This document shows, piece by piece, positions 14,298 to 20,978 of a DNA stretch of 20,978 nt. Position numbers and translations under genes: made by a program. Numbering within the stretch: position 1 is the stretch's first letter; each line of letters opens with the position of its first letter. The stretch is from [Eubacterium] saphenum (lineage in GTDB: Bacteria; Bacillota; Clostridia; Oscillospirales; Ruminococcaceae), in assembly GCA_004555635.1 (NCBI GenBank), contig SFHN01000006.1:1-20978 (forward strand). Reading direction: 5' to 3'. The notes beneath the pieces are model-generated. The model was not told the DNA's origin. It worked only from the letters and a program-made list of their open reading frames with translations, and did not search any database.

Positions 14298-15083
14298 GTG
14301 GTGAGGCTTGTGGGCTGGATAGTTTTCGCGGCGGTTGTTGCGGCGCTGTTTGCGCTGCTGTGCTGCTCGGTGAAGCTTGTTTTTGAGTACGGCGAAGAAA
14401 TCCGCCTGCGGATAAGCTTTTTGATGTTCACGTTTTACAAAATCCCCGCCGAAAAGCGCAAAACGAAGCGCAAGGATAAAAAGGACAAAAAAGCCGCCAA
14501 AAAGGCTGCAAAGGATATCGCTGAAACCGAGGAGGCAGCTGCGAAAGCCGAGCAAAAAAGCTCCCCCGTGCAGGAGCGGGCGAGCGGCACTGACACTCTC
14601 TCCGAGGGAAAGACAAGCGGCGCAAAACAGCAGACTTCTGCCGAAGAAAAGCCTGACGGCGAACCCGAGAAAAAGAAGAAAACCTCTCTTTCCGACGTGC
14701 TGGAGATTGTAAAGCTGCTGTACGCGGGGCTTGGGAAGCCGCTGAAAAAGCTGCTTAAGCGCGCGAGGATATATCATTTTTACCTTCATATACTATGCGG
14801 AGGCGAGGACGCGGCAAAGGCTGCGATTAACTTCGGCAAGACAAATATACTTGTGGGAAATGCGCTCGGCTGGCTTGCGACGGTTTTCACGCTCAAAGAC
14901 CCCGACGATATCCATATAGACGTTGATTTTTACAAGGAGGGCACAACTGCGGAGTGTTCGCTTACGCTAAAGCTGTCGCTGCTTGCGGCGCTGGCGTTTC
15001 TGTTTACGGGCGCAGGCAGGTCGGTGTGCTATCTCTTGAAAAATCCCGACGCTGCTGCGGCGGTTAAGTCACTGAAAAAGTAA
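14298..15083 (+). CDS. DUF2953 family membrane-associated protein (YtfI-like)
   Basis: The 261-residue product has an N-terminal hydrophobic segment (about 3-27) and FEYGEEIRLRISFLMFTFYKIP. A very basic then mixed low-complexity linker follows (about 52-132, Lys/Ala/Glu-rich). The conserved DUF2953 core includes YHFYLHILCGGEDAAKAAINFGKTN and a second hydrophobic stretch near 225-240. DUF2953 is the family of Bacillus YtfI, encoded before ytfJ as here, which supports a sporulation link. The start is a GTG; GTG 14301, four bases after GGAAAG, is as plausible as 14298. It lies 20 bases after the scpB stop. Function is unknown. Confidence 0.8.
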   Translation: MVRLVGWIVFAAVVAALFALLCCSVKLVFEYGEEIRLRISFLMFTFYKIPAEKRKTKRKDKKDKKAAKKAAKDIAETEEAAAKAEQKSSPVQERASGTDTLSEGKTSGAKQQTSAEEKPDGEPEKKKKTSLSDVLEIVKLLYAGLGKPLKKLLKRARIYHFYLHILCGGEDAAKAAINFGKTNILVGNALGWLATVFTLKDPDDIHIDVDFYKEGTTAECSLTLKLSLLAALAFLFTGAGRSVCYLLKNPDAAAAVKSLKK

Positions 15084-15129
15084 CAAAAACACTATATCCA
15101 TACGGTTTATTCTGAAAGGAGAATTTATT

Positions 15130-15528
15130 ATGGCAGACAAGCACCCTATTGAAGGCATTATGGGCATTTCTATGGAGAAAATCCGCGAGATGGTTGACGT
15201 AAACACCATTATCGGAGAGCCTATCACGGCGGCGGAGGGCACGGTTATTATCCCCGTGTCAAAGGTGGCTTTCGGCTTCGCAAGCGGCGGCAGCGACCTT
15301 CCTACGCAGGCTGCTGAAAGATTTGCGGGCGGAAGCGGCGCTGGCGTTACTGTAAGGGCAGAGGCGTTTATCGTAATCAAGAAGGACGGCAGTGTTCAGC
15401 TTCTCGAAATGGGCAAGGACAAGAGCGCGGTAAGCGGGCTTGTTGACGCGCTTCCCGATATCATCGAGAAGATAAAGCAGTTTATCCCGAAGAAGGACAA
15501 GGACGCAGAGGAACAGCCTAAGGAATAA
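15130..15528 (+). CDS. ytfJ: YtfJ/GerW family sporulation protein
   Basis: The 132-residue product matches the YtfJ family throughout: HPIEGIMGISMEKIREMVDVNTIIGEPI, then VIIPVSKVAFGFASGGSD and a glycine-rich GGSGAGVTVRAEAFIVI segment. It ends in a charged tail. In Bacillus YtfJ (GerW) is made in the forespore and is needed for some germinant responses. GAAAGGAG precedes the ATG. It follows DUF2953 as in Bacillus ytfI-ytfJ. No clear sporulation promoter was seen directly upstream, so it may be read from the upstream operon. Confidence 0.92.
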   Translation: MADKHPIEGIMGISMEKIREMVDVNTIIGEPITAAEGTVIIPVSKVAFGFASGGSDLPTQAAERFAGGSGAGVTVRAEAFIVIKKDGSVQLLEMGKDKSAVSGLVDALPDIIEKIKQFIPKKDKDAEEQPKE

Positions 15529-15533
15529 ACTTT

Positions 15534-15562
15534 GCATAAAAATGGTTTTTCTGCGCATAATA
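15534..15562 (+). promoter_or_regulatory. Possible promoter for the D,D-carboxypeptidase gene, sigma-F/G or sigma-A type
   Basis: GCATA (15534-15538), 17 bases and CATAATA (15556-15562) match the sigma-G pattern GNATR/CATNHTA, with a spacer one base shorter than usual. The same bases also read as TTGCAT-18-CATAAT, a weak sigma-A promoter. I cannot separate the two by sequence. Bacillus dacF is sigma-F-dependent. Confidence 0.38.
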
Positions 15563-15593
15563 TTCCCCGAAAAAAGGAAACGGGGGAAAGCGT

Positions 15594-16703
15594 ATGAAGA
15601 AAATCATTAGTTTAATGCTGGCGGCGGTTTTTGCGGGGACAATGCTCACCGTCCGCGCGGAGCCGTCGGTATCTGCGGCGAGCGCCGTGGTTATCGCGGC
15701 GGACACGGGCACTGTTTTGTATGAGTACAACGCGCAGGAGCACCGCGCTATGGCAAGCACAACGAAGATAATGACCGCGCTGCTGACGATTGAAGCGGGG
15801 GAGCTTGACCGCGAATTCACGGTTGACCCGTATGCCATTCTCGTCGAGGGCACGTCTATGGGGCTGTGCGAGGGCGACAGGGTATCGCGCAGGGATTTGC
15901 TGTACGGCATTCTTCTCCCGTCGGGCAACGACGCGGCGAACGCCGCCGCAGTAAGCGTTGCGGGAAGCCTTAGCGCGTTCGCGGAGCTTATGAACCAAAA
16001 GGCTCGTGAACTTGGGCTTTCGGACACGCATTTCGTCACCCCCTCGGGGCTTGACGCCGACGGGCATTACACCACGGCGCTTGACCTCGCGCGGCTGACG
16101 GCGTATGCGATGAAAAACGAGGTGTTCCGCTCGATTGTGTGCTGCAAGTCAAAGCAGGTGGAGTTCGGCAACCCGCCCTACGCCCGCACGCTGTACAACT
16201 CGAACAAGCTTCTGTCGCGCTACGATGGCGCGGTCGGCGTAAAAACCGGCTTCACCGACAACGCTCGTAGGTGCCTTGTTTCGGCGGCGGAGAGAAACGG
16301 TGTTTTGCTGATTGCGGTTACGCTGAATGCACCCGACGACTGGAACGACCACGAGAAAATGCTGGATTACGGCTTTACGCAGGTCAGCGCATACCCGCTC
16401 GAAACCACGGTTTCCGCTCGGGTGAACGCAGCAGGCACGGGGCGCAGCACGGGCGTTTTCGCCGAAAGCGCAACGCTTGCGCTTACTCCCGAGCAAAGGC
16501 AGCGGCTGGAGCGAAAGGTGCTTCTTCCGCGAATGGTTTACGGCGGGGTGAGCCGCGGCGACGAGCTTGGAAAGCTGTGCTTTTACCTTGATGGAAGGGA
16601 AGTAAAGACGCTGCCGCTGCTGGCTTCGGAGGATATCCCCGAGGAAAGCGGCAGGCTTTCGCTGTGGGAAAAGCTGCTCGGAGCGGTGGGAATCTACTGT
16701 TAG
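15594..16703 (+). CDS. D-alanyl-D-alanine carboxypeptidase, peptidase S11 family (DacF/DacB type)
   Basis: This low-molecular-weight penicillin-binding protein trims the terminal D-Ala of peptidoglycan stem peptides outside the cell membrane. The 369-residue product has a signal peptide (about 1-28, ending near VSA) and all three active-site motifs: STTK with S55 and K58, S110-G-N112 (PSGNDAAN) and K217-T-G219 (VKTGFTDNA). The C-terminal part reads as the S11 beta-domain and ends in a short stretch (LSLWEKLLGAVGIYC) that could be an amphipathic membrane anchor. AACGGGGGAAAG precedes the ATG. Gene order next to ytfJ suggests DacF (spore cortex), but DacB or DacA types cannot be excluded. Confidence 0.9.
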   Translation: MKKIISLMLAAVFAGTMLTVRAEPSVSAASAVVIAADTGTVLYEYNAQEHRAMASTTKIMTALLTIEAGELDREFTVDPYAILVEGTSMGLCEGDRVSRRDLLYGILLPSGNDAANAAAVSVAGSLSAFAELMNQKARELGLSDTHFVTPSGLDADGHYTTALDLARLTAYAMKNEVFRSIVCCKSKQVEFGNPPYARTLYNSNKLLSRYDGAVGVKTGFTDNARRCLVSAAERNGVLLIAVTLNAPDDWNDHEKMLDYGFTQVSAYPLETTVSARVNAAGTGRSTGVFAESATLALTPEQRQRLERKVLLPRMVYGGVSRGDELGKLCFYLDGREVKTLPLLASEDIPEESGRLSLWEKLLGAVGIYC

Positions 16704-16726
16704 CGGCAAAAAAATCGGAGGATAAA

Positions 16727-17473
16727 ATGGAGAAAATCAGGATACAGAAGATAATCGCGGACAGCGGCTACTGCTCCCGCAGAAAGGCGGAGGAGCTTAT
16801 CACGCGCGGCGTTGTAACGGTAAACGGACGCGCGGTGTCGCTCGGCGACAAGGCCGACCCCGCAAACGACCTCATTCGTGTGGGCGACGACGAAATCTCC
16901 GCCGCAAGCGCCGAAAAGCGCTACATAATGCTTAACAAGCCGCGTGGCTATGTCACGACAATGCAGGACGAGATGGGACGGAAAACCGCTGCGGAGCTGC
17001 TTACGGGCGTGTCGGAGCGTGTTTATCCCGTCGGCAGACTTGACCGCAACTCCGAGGGCCTGCTCATTTTCACGAATGACGGCGCGTTTGCAAACGATAT
17101 TATGCACCCGTCAAAGCACGTCAGCAAAACCTACCGCGTAACCATTGACGGCAAGGTTACAGAGGAGCAGATAGCGCACCTTATGGCAGGCGTAGAGCTT
17201 GACGACGGGGTAAAGACGCTTCCCTGCAACGTTGAGGTGCTGACAGAGGAGCCGGAGCGCACTGTGCTTCGGATAGTGATAAAGCAGGGGCTTAACCGCC
17301 AGATTCGCCGTATGTGCGCGGCTTTGGGACTTGAAGTCGGAAGGCTTCGCCGCGTTGCTGTTGGCGGGGTTAAGCTCGGAATGCTTAAGCCCGGCGAGTG
17401 GCGCGACCTGACAAAGGACGAACTTAGAATACTCCGCGCGGCAGCGGGCACGGGAAAGCGTGGCAAGGTATGA
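16727..17473 (+). CDS. rluB: RsuA/RluB-family rRNA pseudouridine synthase
   Basis: The start is ATG 16727 with GGAGG at 16717-16721; longer readings enter the preceding gene. The 248-residue product has an N-terminal S4 RNA-binding domain (about 3-55, RIQKIIADSGYCSRRKAEEL). The RsuA-type catalytic domain contains VGRLDRNSEGLLIFTNDG, with catalytic D106, followed by KTYRVTIDGKV and GLNRQIRRMCAALG. This subgroup modifies 23S rRNA (RluB, position 2605) or 16S rRNA (RsuA). RluB is the usual Firmicute assignment, but specificity cannot be read from sequence. Its TGA overlaps the ATG of the next gene by four bases. Confidence 0.9.
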   Translation: MEKIRIQKIIADSGYCSRRKAEELITRGVVTVNGRAVSLGDKADPANDLIRVGDDEISAASAEKRYIMLNKPRGYVTTMQDEMGRKTAAELLTGVSERVYPVGRLDRNSEGLLIFTNDGAFANDIMHPSKHVSKTYRVTIDGKVTEEQIAHLMAGVELDDGVKTLPCNVEVLTEEPERTVLRIVIKQGLNRQIRRMCAALGLEVGRLRRVAVGGVKLGMLKPGEWRDLTKDELRILRAAAGTGKRGKV

Positions 17474-17796
17474 TAGAGATACTTCAAAACAAGGAAAACA
17501 CCGAGAAAATCGAGTTTTTCGCGTCTGATAACGGCGAGACGCTCGGTCGCTGCGCGGGAGAAATACGCGACGGCGTGTTCGTGTTTGACACGCTGGAGTG
17601 CGACGAGTTTTTCGCTGACGGGCTGGTGCGCGCGATACTTAATCTTATGGACCTTCACGGAGTGCAGAGCGCGCGGTTTGAGCTTCCCGAAGAAGCGCTC
17701 GCCGTGCTGAAAAAGCTGCGCATAATCAAGGACGGCAGCGCCGAGATACCGAGTATCCCCGAGTTTTTCGGCGACAAATGCTGCGGCTGCAAATAA
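17470..17796 (+). CDS. Small orphan protein with GNAT-like layout and Cys-rich C-terminus
   Basis: I do not recognise a named family. The 108-residue product begins MIEILQNKENTEKIEFFAS, has a middle helix (FADGLVRAILNLMDLHGVQS), then PEEALAVLKKLRIIKDGS, and ends FFGDKCCGCK. The layout of strand, helix over a whole domain and a late strand resembles a reduced acetyltransferase (GNAT) half-fold, but the acetyl-CoA loop is not visible. Three cysteines in the last five residues (CCGC) could bind a metal. It is translationally coupled to the pseudouridine synthase by a four-base overlap and followed by a strong terminator. Coupling and a clean stop support a real gene. Confidence 0.75.
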   Translation: MIEILQNKENTEKIEFFASDNGETLGRCAGEIRDGVFVFDTLECDEFFADGLVRAILNLMDLHGVQSARFELPEEALAVLKKLRIIKDGSAEIPSIPEFFGDKCCGCK

Positions 17797-17802
17797 CATA
17801 AG

Positions 17803-17838
17803 CGCCCGACGGACAGCGTATTCCGTCGGGCGGTTTTT
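17803..17838 (+). terminator. Strong intrinsic terminator closing the scpAB-rluB region
   Basis: CGCCCGACGGA (17803-17813) pairs over 11 bp with TCCGTCGGGCG (17822-17832), with an 8-base loop. G and TTTTT (17834-17838) follow, six bases after the stop of the small orphan gene. Confidence 0.9.
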
Positions 17839-17919
17839 GTCAAAATCGCCAAAAACAAGCCCGATTTTTGGGCAAAACAGAGCAATTCTTAGAAAATGGG
17901 AAAAAGGCTGAAAATGCTC

Positions 17920-17948
17920 TTGTTATTTCTTTTGCGATGTAGTATAAT
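17920..17948 (+). promoter_or_regulatory. Sigma-A promoter of the carboxyltransferase operon
   Basis: TTGTTA (17920-17925), 17 bases and TATAAT (17943-17948) give a start near 17955 and a leader of about 58 bases. A second candidate, TTGGCT-18-TATAAT (17965-17994), would start transcription at the SD itself and is less likely. The rest of 17839-18013 shows nothing else clear. Confidence 0.7.
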
Positions 17949-18013
17949 TATTGTGGATAAATTTTTGGCTTGCCTAAAAAGCGGGCTTTATAATAGTATA
18001 TGGAGGAGACAAA

Positions 18014-19339
18014 ATGGCGTTTTCAAAGACACTGGCTGAGATGGAACAGAACGTTCCCGACAGCGACGCAAGAAAAAGGCTTAACGCGCTTTTTGACGAG
18101 GACAGCTTTAAGGAGCTTGACAAGTTTATGTCAGCCGACGGAGAGCTGAGTTCCGTTGTCGCAGGCTACGGCACGATTATGGGCGCAGGCGCATACGCGT
18201 TTGCACAGGACGTGAGCGTAAAGGGCGGCGCGGTAAACAAGAGCGCGGCAATGAAAATCAGAAAGGTGTATGAGCTGGCTGCAAAGTGCGGCGTGCCCGT
18301 GGTCGGAATATTCGACTCCAAGGGCGGCGATATCACAGAGGGTATGGCAGTTCTCTCAGCATACGGCGACATTATGAAGGCTTCCGCTGCCGTATCGGGC
18401 GTTGTTCCTCAGATTGCGGTTATCTGCGGCGTTTGCGCAGGCGCTGCCGCTATGATTGCTTCGATGGCGGACATCACCGTTATGACCGAGAAGGCAGAGC
18501 TGTTTATGGCAGCTCCCTTTAACGCTCCCGACGGAAAGCTCGAGGGCGCAGGCTCCGCAGCAAATGCTGCAAAGAGCGGCGTTTGCTCCGTTCTCGCAAA
18601 AGACGACGAGGACGCTGTCGCAAAGACAAGAAAGCTTATCGCGGTTCTCCCCGCGAACAACATAGAGGCTGCGGGCAACGACGAGTTCGTTGAAAACGAT
18701 GCGGTTGCTTCCGCGGGACTTAAGGGTGCGGAGCTGGTTGCGGCTGTATGCGACAAGGGCAGCGCGATTGAGCTTGGCGCAGAGTTTGGCTCTGCGGCAT
18801 ACACGGCGCTTGCTTCCGTAAACTGGAGCACGGTTGCTTTCGTTGCAACAGACAAGGCTGCGAAGCTTACTCCCGCAGACTGCGCGAAGATTGCTCGCTT
18901 TGTTCAGCTTGCCGACGTTTTCTCTATCCCCGTAGTAACTCTGCTGGATACAGAAGGCTTCGAGGGCAGCTGCGCGGCAGAGCTTGCGGGCAGCGTACGC
19001 GACTGTGCAAAGCTTGCTCAGGTTTATGCCTGCGCAACCACGCCTAAGGTTAACATTATAAAGGGCAAGGCTTACGGCTCTGCTTTTGCGGCATTTGACA
19101 GCGCCGATATCTCCTACGCTTGGGAGGGCGCCGAGATTGCTCCTATGACTCCCGAGGCGGGAAAGGTATTTATGGGCGAGGCTCTTGAAACCTCTCCGTT
19201 TGCAGCAGCTGCGCTCGGTATGGTTGACGGCGTAATCGCAGCGGAGGACACCGCAGACGCAATCGCTTCGGCGGTAGGTCAGCTCTCCTCCAAGAGAGTT
19301 TCCGCTCCCACAAGAAAGCACGCTAATTTCGCATTCTGA
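18014..19339 (+). CDS. Divergent biotin-dependent carboxyltransferase subunit (12S/MmdA/PccB-like)
   Basis: The 441-residue product has the double crotonase-like fold of acyl-CoA carboxyltransferases, shorter than the usual 500 or more. The N-terminal half matches: RKRLNALFDEDSFKELD, VVAGYGTIMGAGAYAFAQDV, KIRKVYELAAKCGVPVVGI, SGVVPQIAVICGVCAGAAAM. In the second half only VQLADVFSIPVVTLLDTEGF, TPKVNIIKGKAYGSA and WEGAEIAPMTPE are conserved. Two active-site loops are altered: the usual GGARIQEG reads KGGDITEG, and GPCAGGAVY reads GVCAGAAAM. The 12S-type enzyme moves CO2 between biotin and an acyl-CoA. With the biotin carrier and OadA/5S-like genes downstream, a transcarboxylase or decarboxylase complex is expected, but substrate and activity are uncertain. 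GGAGGA lies 5 bases before the ATG. Confidence 0.82.
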   Translation: MAFSKTLAEMEQNVPDSDARKRLNALFDEDSFKELDKFMSADGELSSVVAGYGTIMGAGAYAFAQDVSVKGGAVNKSAAMKIRKVYELAAKCGVPVVGIFDSKGGDITEGMAVLSAYGDIMKASAAVSGVVPQIAVICGVCAGAAAMIASMADITVMTEKAELFMAAPFNAPDGKLEGAGSAANAAKSGVCSVLAKDDEDAVAKTRKLIAVLPANNIEAAGNDEFVENDAVASAGLKGAELVAAVCDKGSAIELGAEFGSAAYTALASVNWSTVAFVATDKAAKLTPADCAKIARFVQLADVFSIPVVTLLDTEGFEGSCAAELAGSVRDCAKLAQVYACATTPKVNIIKGKAYGSAFAAFDSADISYAWEGAEIAPMTPEAGKVFMGEALETSPFAAAALGMVDGVIAAEDTADAIASAVGQLSSKRVSAPTRKHANFAF

Positions 19340-19369
19340 TAAAACAAAACGACAGAGAGGATTATTATA

Positions 19370-19729
19370 ATGAAAAGATACACCATTAACGTAAACGGCA
19401 CTTCCTACGATGTAACAGTAGAGGAAGCAGACGCTTCCGCAGCACCCGCAGCGGCTGCTGCTCCCGCTCCCAAGGCTGCTCCCAAGAAGGCTGCTGCTCC
19501 CGCAGCGGCAGGAAACGCTTCGGTTGTCGCTCCTATGCGCGGCACTATCGTTGACGTAAAGGTTAAGGTTGGCGACAAGATTTCCAACGGCACCGTTATC
19601 GCAGTTCTCGAGGCTATGAAGATGGAGAACGATATCGTATCCGACAAGGAAGGCACCGTAGCTTCCATCTGCGTAAACAAGGGCGATGCAGTTGAAACAG
19701 GCGCTGCGGTTATCACCGTAAACGCCTAA
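19370..19729 (+). CDS. Biotin carboxyl carrier protein (1.3S-like)
   Basis: The 119-residue product has an N-terminal strand region (MKRYTINVNGTSYDVTVEE), an Ala/Pro/Lys-rich flexible linker (about 21-48) and a biotinyl domain from VVAPMRGTIVDVKV to the end. The biotinylated lysine is K84 in EAMKMEND. It carries biotin between the carboxyltransferase and the OadA-type subunit encoded on either side. The linker is low-complexity, as in transcarboxylase 1.3S and MmdC proteins. GAGAGGA precedes the ATG by about ten bases. The gap to the upstream gene is 30 bases and to the downstream gene 24 bases, so all three are probably one operon. Confidence 0.93.
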   Translation: MKRYTINVNGTSYDVTVEEADASAAPAAAAAPAPKAAPKKAAAPAAAGNASVVAPMRGTIVDVKVKVGDKISNGTVIAVLEAMKMENDIVSDKEGTVASICVNKGDAVETGAAVITVNA

Positions 19730-19753
19730 TCCGTTTGCTTTAAGGAGAGAAAA

Positions 19754-20978
19754 ATGGCTAAGTTAAACATAACAGAAACCGTTCTTCGTGACGCGCACCA
19801 GTCGTTGCTCGCCACAAGAATGTCAATCGACGAAATGAAGGAAATCCTGCCCGCAATGGACAAGATTGGCTTCTACTCCGCTGAGTGCTGGGGCGGCGCT
19901 ACCTTCGACAGCTGTATTCGCTTCCTCGACGAAGACCCGTGGGAAAGACTGCGCATTCTCCGCAGAGAAATGCCCAACACCAAGCTCCAGATGCTGTTCA
20001 GAGGACAGAATATGCTCGGCTACCGCCACTACGCTGACGACCTCGTAGAATATTTCGTGCAGAAGTCCATTGCCAACGGTATAGATATCATCAGAATTTT
20101 TGATGCGCTGAACGATATCCGCAACCTCGAAACAGCTATCAAGGCTGCCAAGAAGGAGCAGGGTCATGCTCAGGTTGCGATTTCCTACACTCTCGGCGAG
20201 GTATTTACCCACGAGTATTATGTAAACTACGCAAAGCAGATTGAAAACGCGGGCGCGGATTCCATCTGCCTTAAGGATATGGCGGCGCTGCTCACTCCCT
20301 ATGAGGCGGAGAGCCTTATCAGAGACCTCAAGGCAGCCGTTAAAATCCCGATTCAGCTCCACACACACGCGACCTCGGGTCTTGCTTCGATGTGCATTAT
20401 CAAGGCGGTTGAGGCGGGTGTTGACGGCGTTGACACCGCAATGTCCCCCCTCGCGCTCGGCACATCTCACGCTCCCACGGAGTCTATCGTTGCAACCTTC
20501 CGCGGCACGGAGTACGACACGGGTCTTGACCTCGTTGCGCTCAACGAAATCAGAGATTACTTTATGAAGCTTCGCAAGAAGTACATCGACAGCGGGCTTC
20601 TCGACCCGTCTATGCTAGCAACCAACGCAAACGCCCTTATTTATCAGGTTCCGGGCGGTATGCTCTCCAACCTGCTTTCTCAGCTTAAGCAGGCGGGCAA
20701 GGCTGACCAGCTTGACGCGGTTCTCAAGGAAGTTCCCAACGTTCGCCGCGACAGCGGATTCCCGCCCCTCGTTACACCGACAAGCCAGATTGTCGGCACG
20801 CAGGCGGTGTTCAACGTAATTATGGGCGAGCGCTACAAGACCGTAACCAAGGAGTTCAAGGGTCTTGTAAAGGGCGAGTACGGAAAGACTCCCGTTGACA
20901 TCGACCCCGAGTTCCGCAAGAAGATTATCGGCGACGAGGAGCCTATCCTCTGCCGTCCCGCGGACAACCTCGCTCCCG
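19754..20978 (+). CDS. oadA: OadA/5S-like pyruvate/oxaloacetate carboxyltransferase subunit, cut by window edge
   Basis: The frame opens at ATG 19754 with AAGGAGAG upstream and stays open for 408 codons to the window end. The start ETVLRDAHQSLLATRM is diagnostic for the carboxyltransferase of oxaloacetate decarboxylase alpha, pyruvate carboxylase and transcarboxylase 5S. The metal site is visible: the Asp of RDAHQ, a lysine likely carbamylated (K174, CLKDMAALL), and H203/H205 (QLHTHATSG). The PYC_OADA domain follows, with NANALIYQVPGGMLSNL and the FPPLVTPTSQIVGTQA stretch. Since the biotin carrier is encoded separately, I expect this protein to end soon after without its own biotinyl domain. 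The membrane beta subunit, if any, would lie beyond the window. Confidence 0.93.
   Translation, partial: MAKLNITETVLRDAHQSLLATRMSIDEMKEILPAMDKIGFYSAECWGGATFDSCIRFLDEDPWERLRILRREMPNTKLQMLFRGQNMLGYRHYADDLVEYFVQKSIANGIDIIRIFDALNDIRNLETAIKAAKKEQGHAQVAISYTLGEVFTHEYYVNYAKQIENAGADSICLKDMAALLTPYEAESLIRDLKAAVKIPIQLHTHATSGLASMCIIKAVEAGVDGVDTAMSPLALGTSHAPTESIVATFRGTEYDTGLDLVALNEIRDYFMKLRKKYIDSGLLDPSMLATNANALIYQVPGGMLSNLLSQLKQAGKADQLDAVLKEVPNVRRDSGFPPLVTPTSQIVGTQAVFNVIMGERYKTVTKEFKGLVKGEYGKTPVDIDPEFRKKIIGDEEPILCRPADNLAP

Noticed and set aside
18356..19321. Long minus-strand open frame of 321 codons opposite the carboxyltransferase
   Set aside because: It is antisense to a well-conserved gene, Cys/Ser/Arg-rich with no recognisable motif and no SD; a codon-bias shadow.

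Overview
The window looks like chromosome of a spore-forming, mid-GC member of the Clostridia (Firmicutes). The reasons are spoIIP, ytfJ (gerW), the ScpA-ScpB-DUF2953-YtfJ-DacF order, the DUF421/DUF4363 pair, strong GGAGG-type ribosome binding sites and sigma-A promoters. A family such as Oscillospiraceae is an inference from overall style; no rRNA or other marker is present to place it more closely. I found no tRNA, rRNA, CRISPR array, prophage or insertion sequence.

Layout. (1) 31-5248, plus strand: a very large acyl-CoA dehydratase activase-like protein followed by an SPFH/prohibitin-type membrane protein. (2) 5316-8620, plus strand: PcrA-type helicase, RuvX/YqgF and a SLOG (DUF1273/YpsA-like) protein, closed by a strong hairpin at 8631 that can also stop transcription arriving from the other side. 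(3) 8688-12000, minus strand: a low-GC orphan ORF, a 41-residue membrane peptide with its own consensus promoter, SpoIIP behind a sigma-E-like promoter, a 546-base gap with three tandem promoter-transcript-terminator units, and DUF4363 and DUF421 behind a forespore-type promoter. (4) 12231-17796, plus strand: a site-2-protease-like M50 protein, ScpA, ScpB, DUF2953, YtfJ, a D-Ala-D-Ala carboxypeptidase, an RsuA/RluB pseudouridine synthase and a small orphan with a Cys-rich tail, closed by a strong terminator. (5) 18014 to the right edge, plus strand: a carboxyltransferase subunit, a biotin carrier protein and an OadA/5S-type subunit cut by the window edge.

The most unusual part is 10464-10938. 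Three 59-base blocks each hold a perfect or near-perfect sigma-A promoter (TTGACA-17-TATAAT) and an identical 16-base upstream box at a fixed distance. Each block is followed by a different short transcript ending in a GC-rich hairpin and U-tract. The reading I favour is a tandem family of small RNA genes with shared control and divergent, pyrimidine-rich bodies, two of which carry CUCC anti-Shine-Dalgarno-like sequences. They lie between two sporulation-associated loci.

The remaining genes are mostly housekeeping: chromosome condensation, DNA repair, cell-wall and spore functions, ribosome modification and biotin-dependent carboxyl transfer. All calls are from reading the sequence by eye. 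Promoter, terminator and small-RNA calls are motif matches, not measurements.
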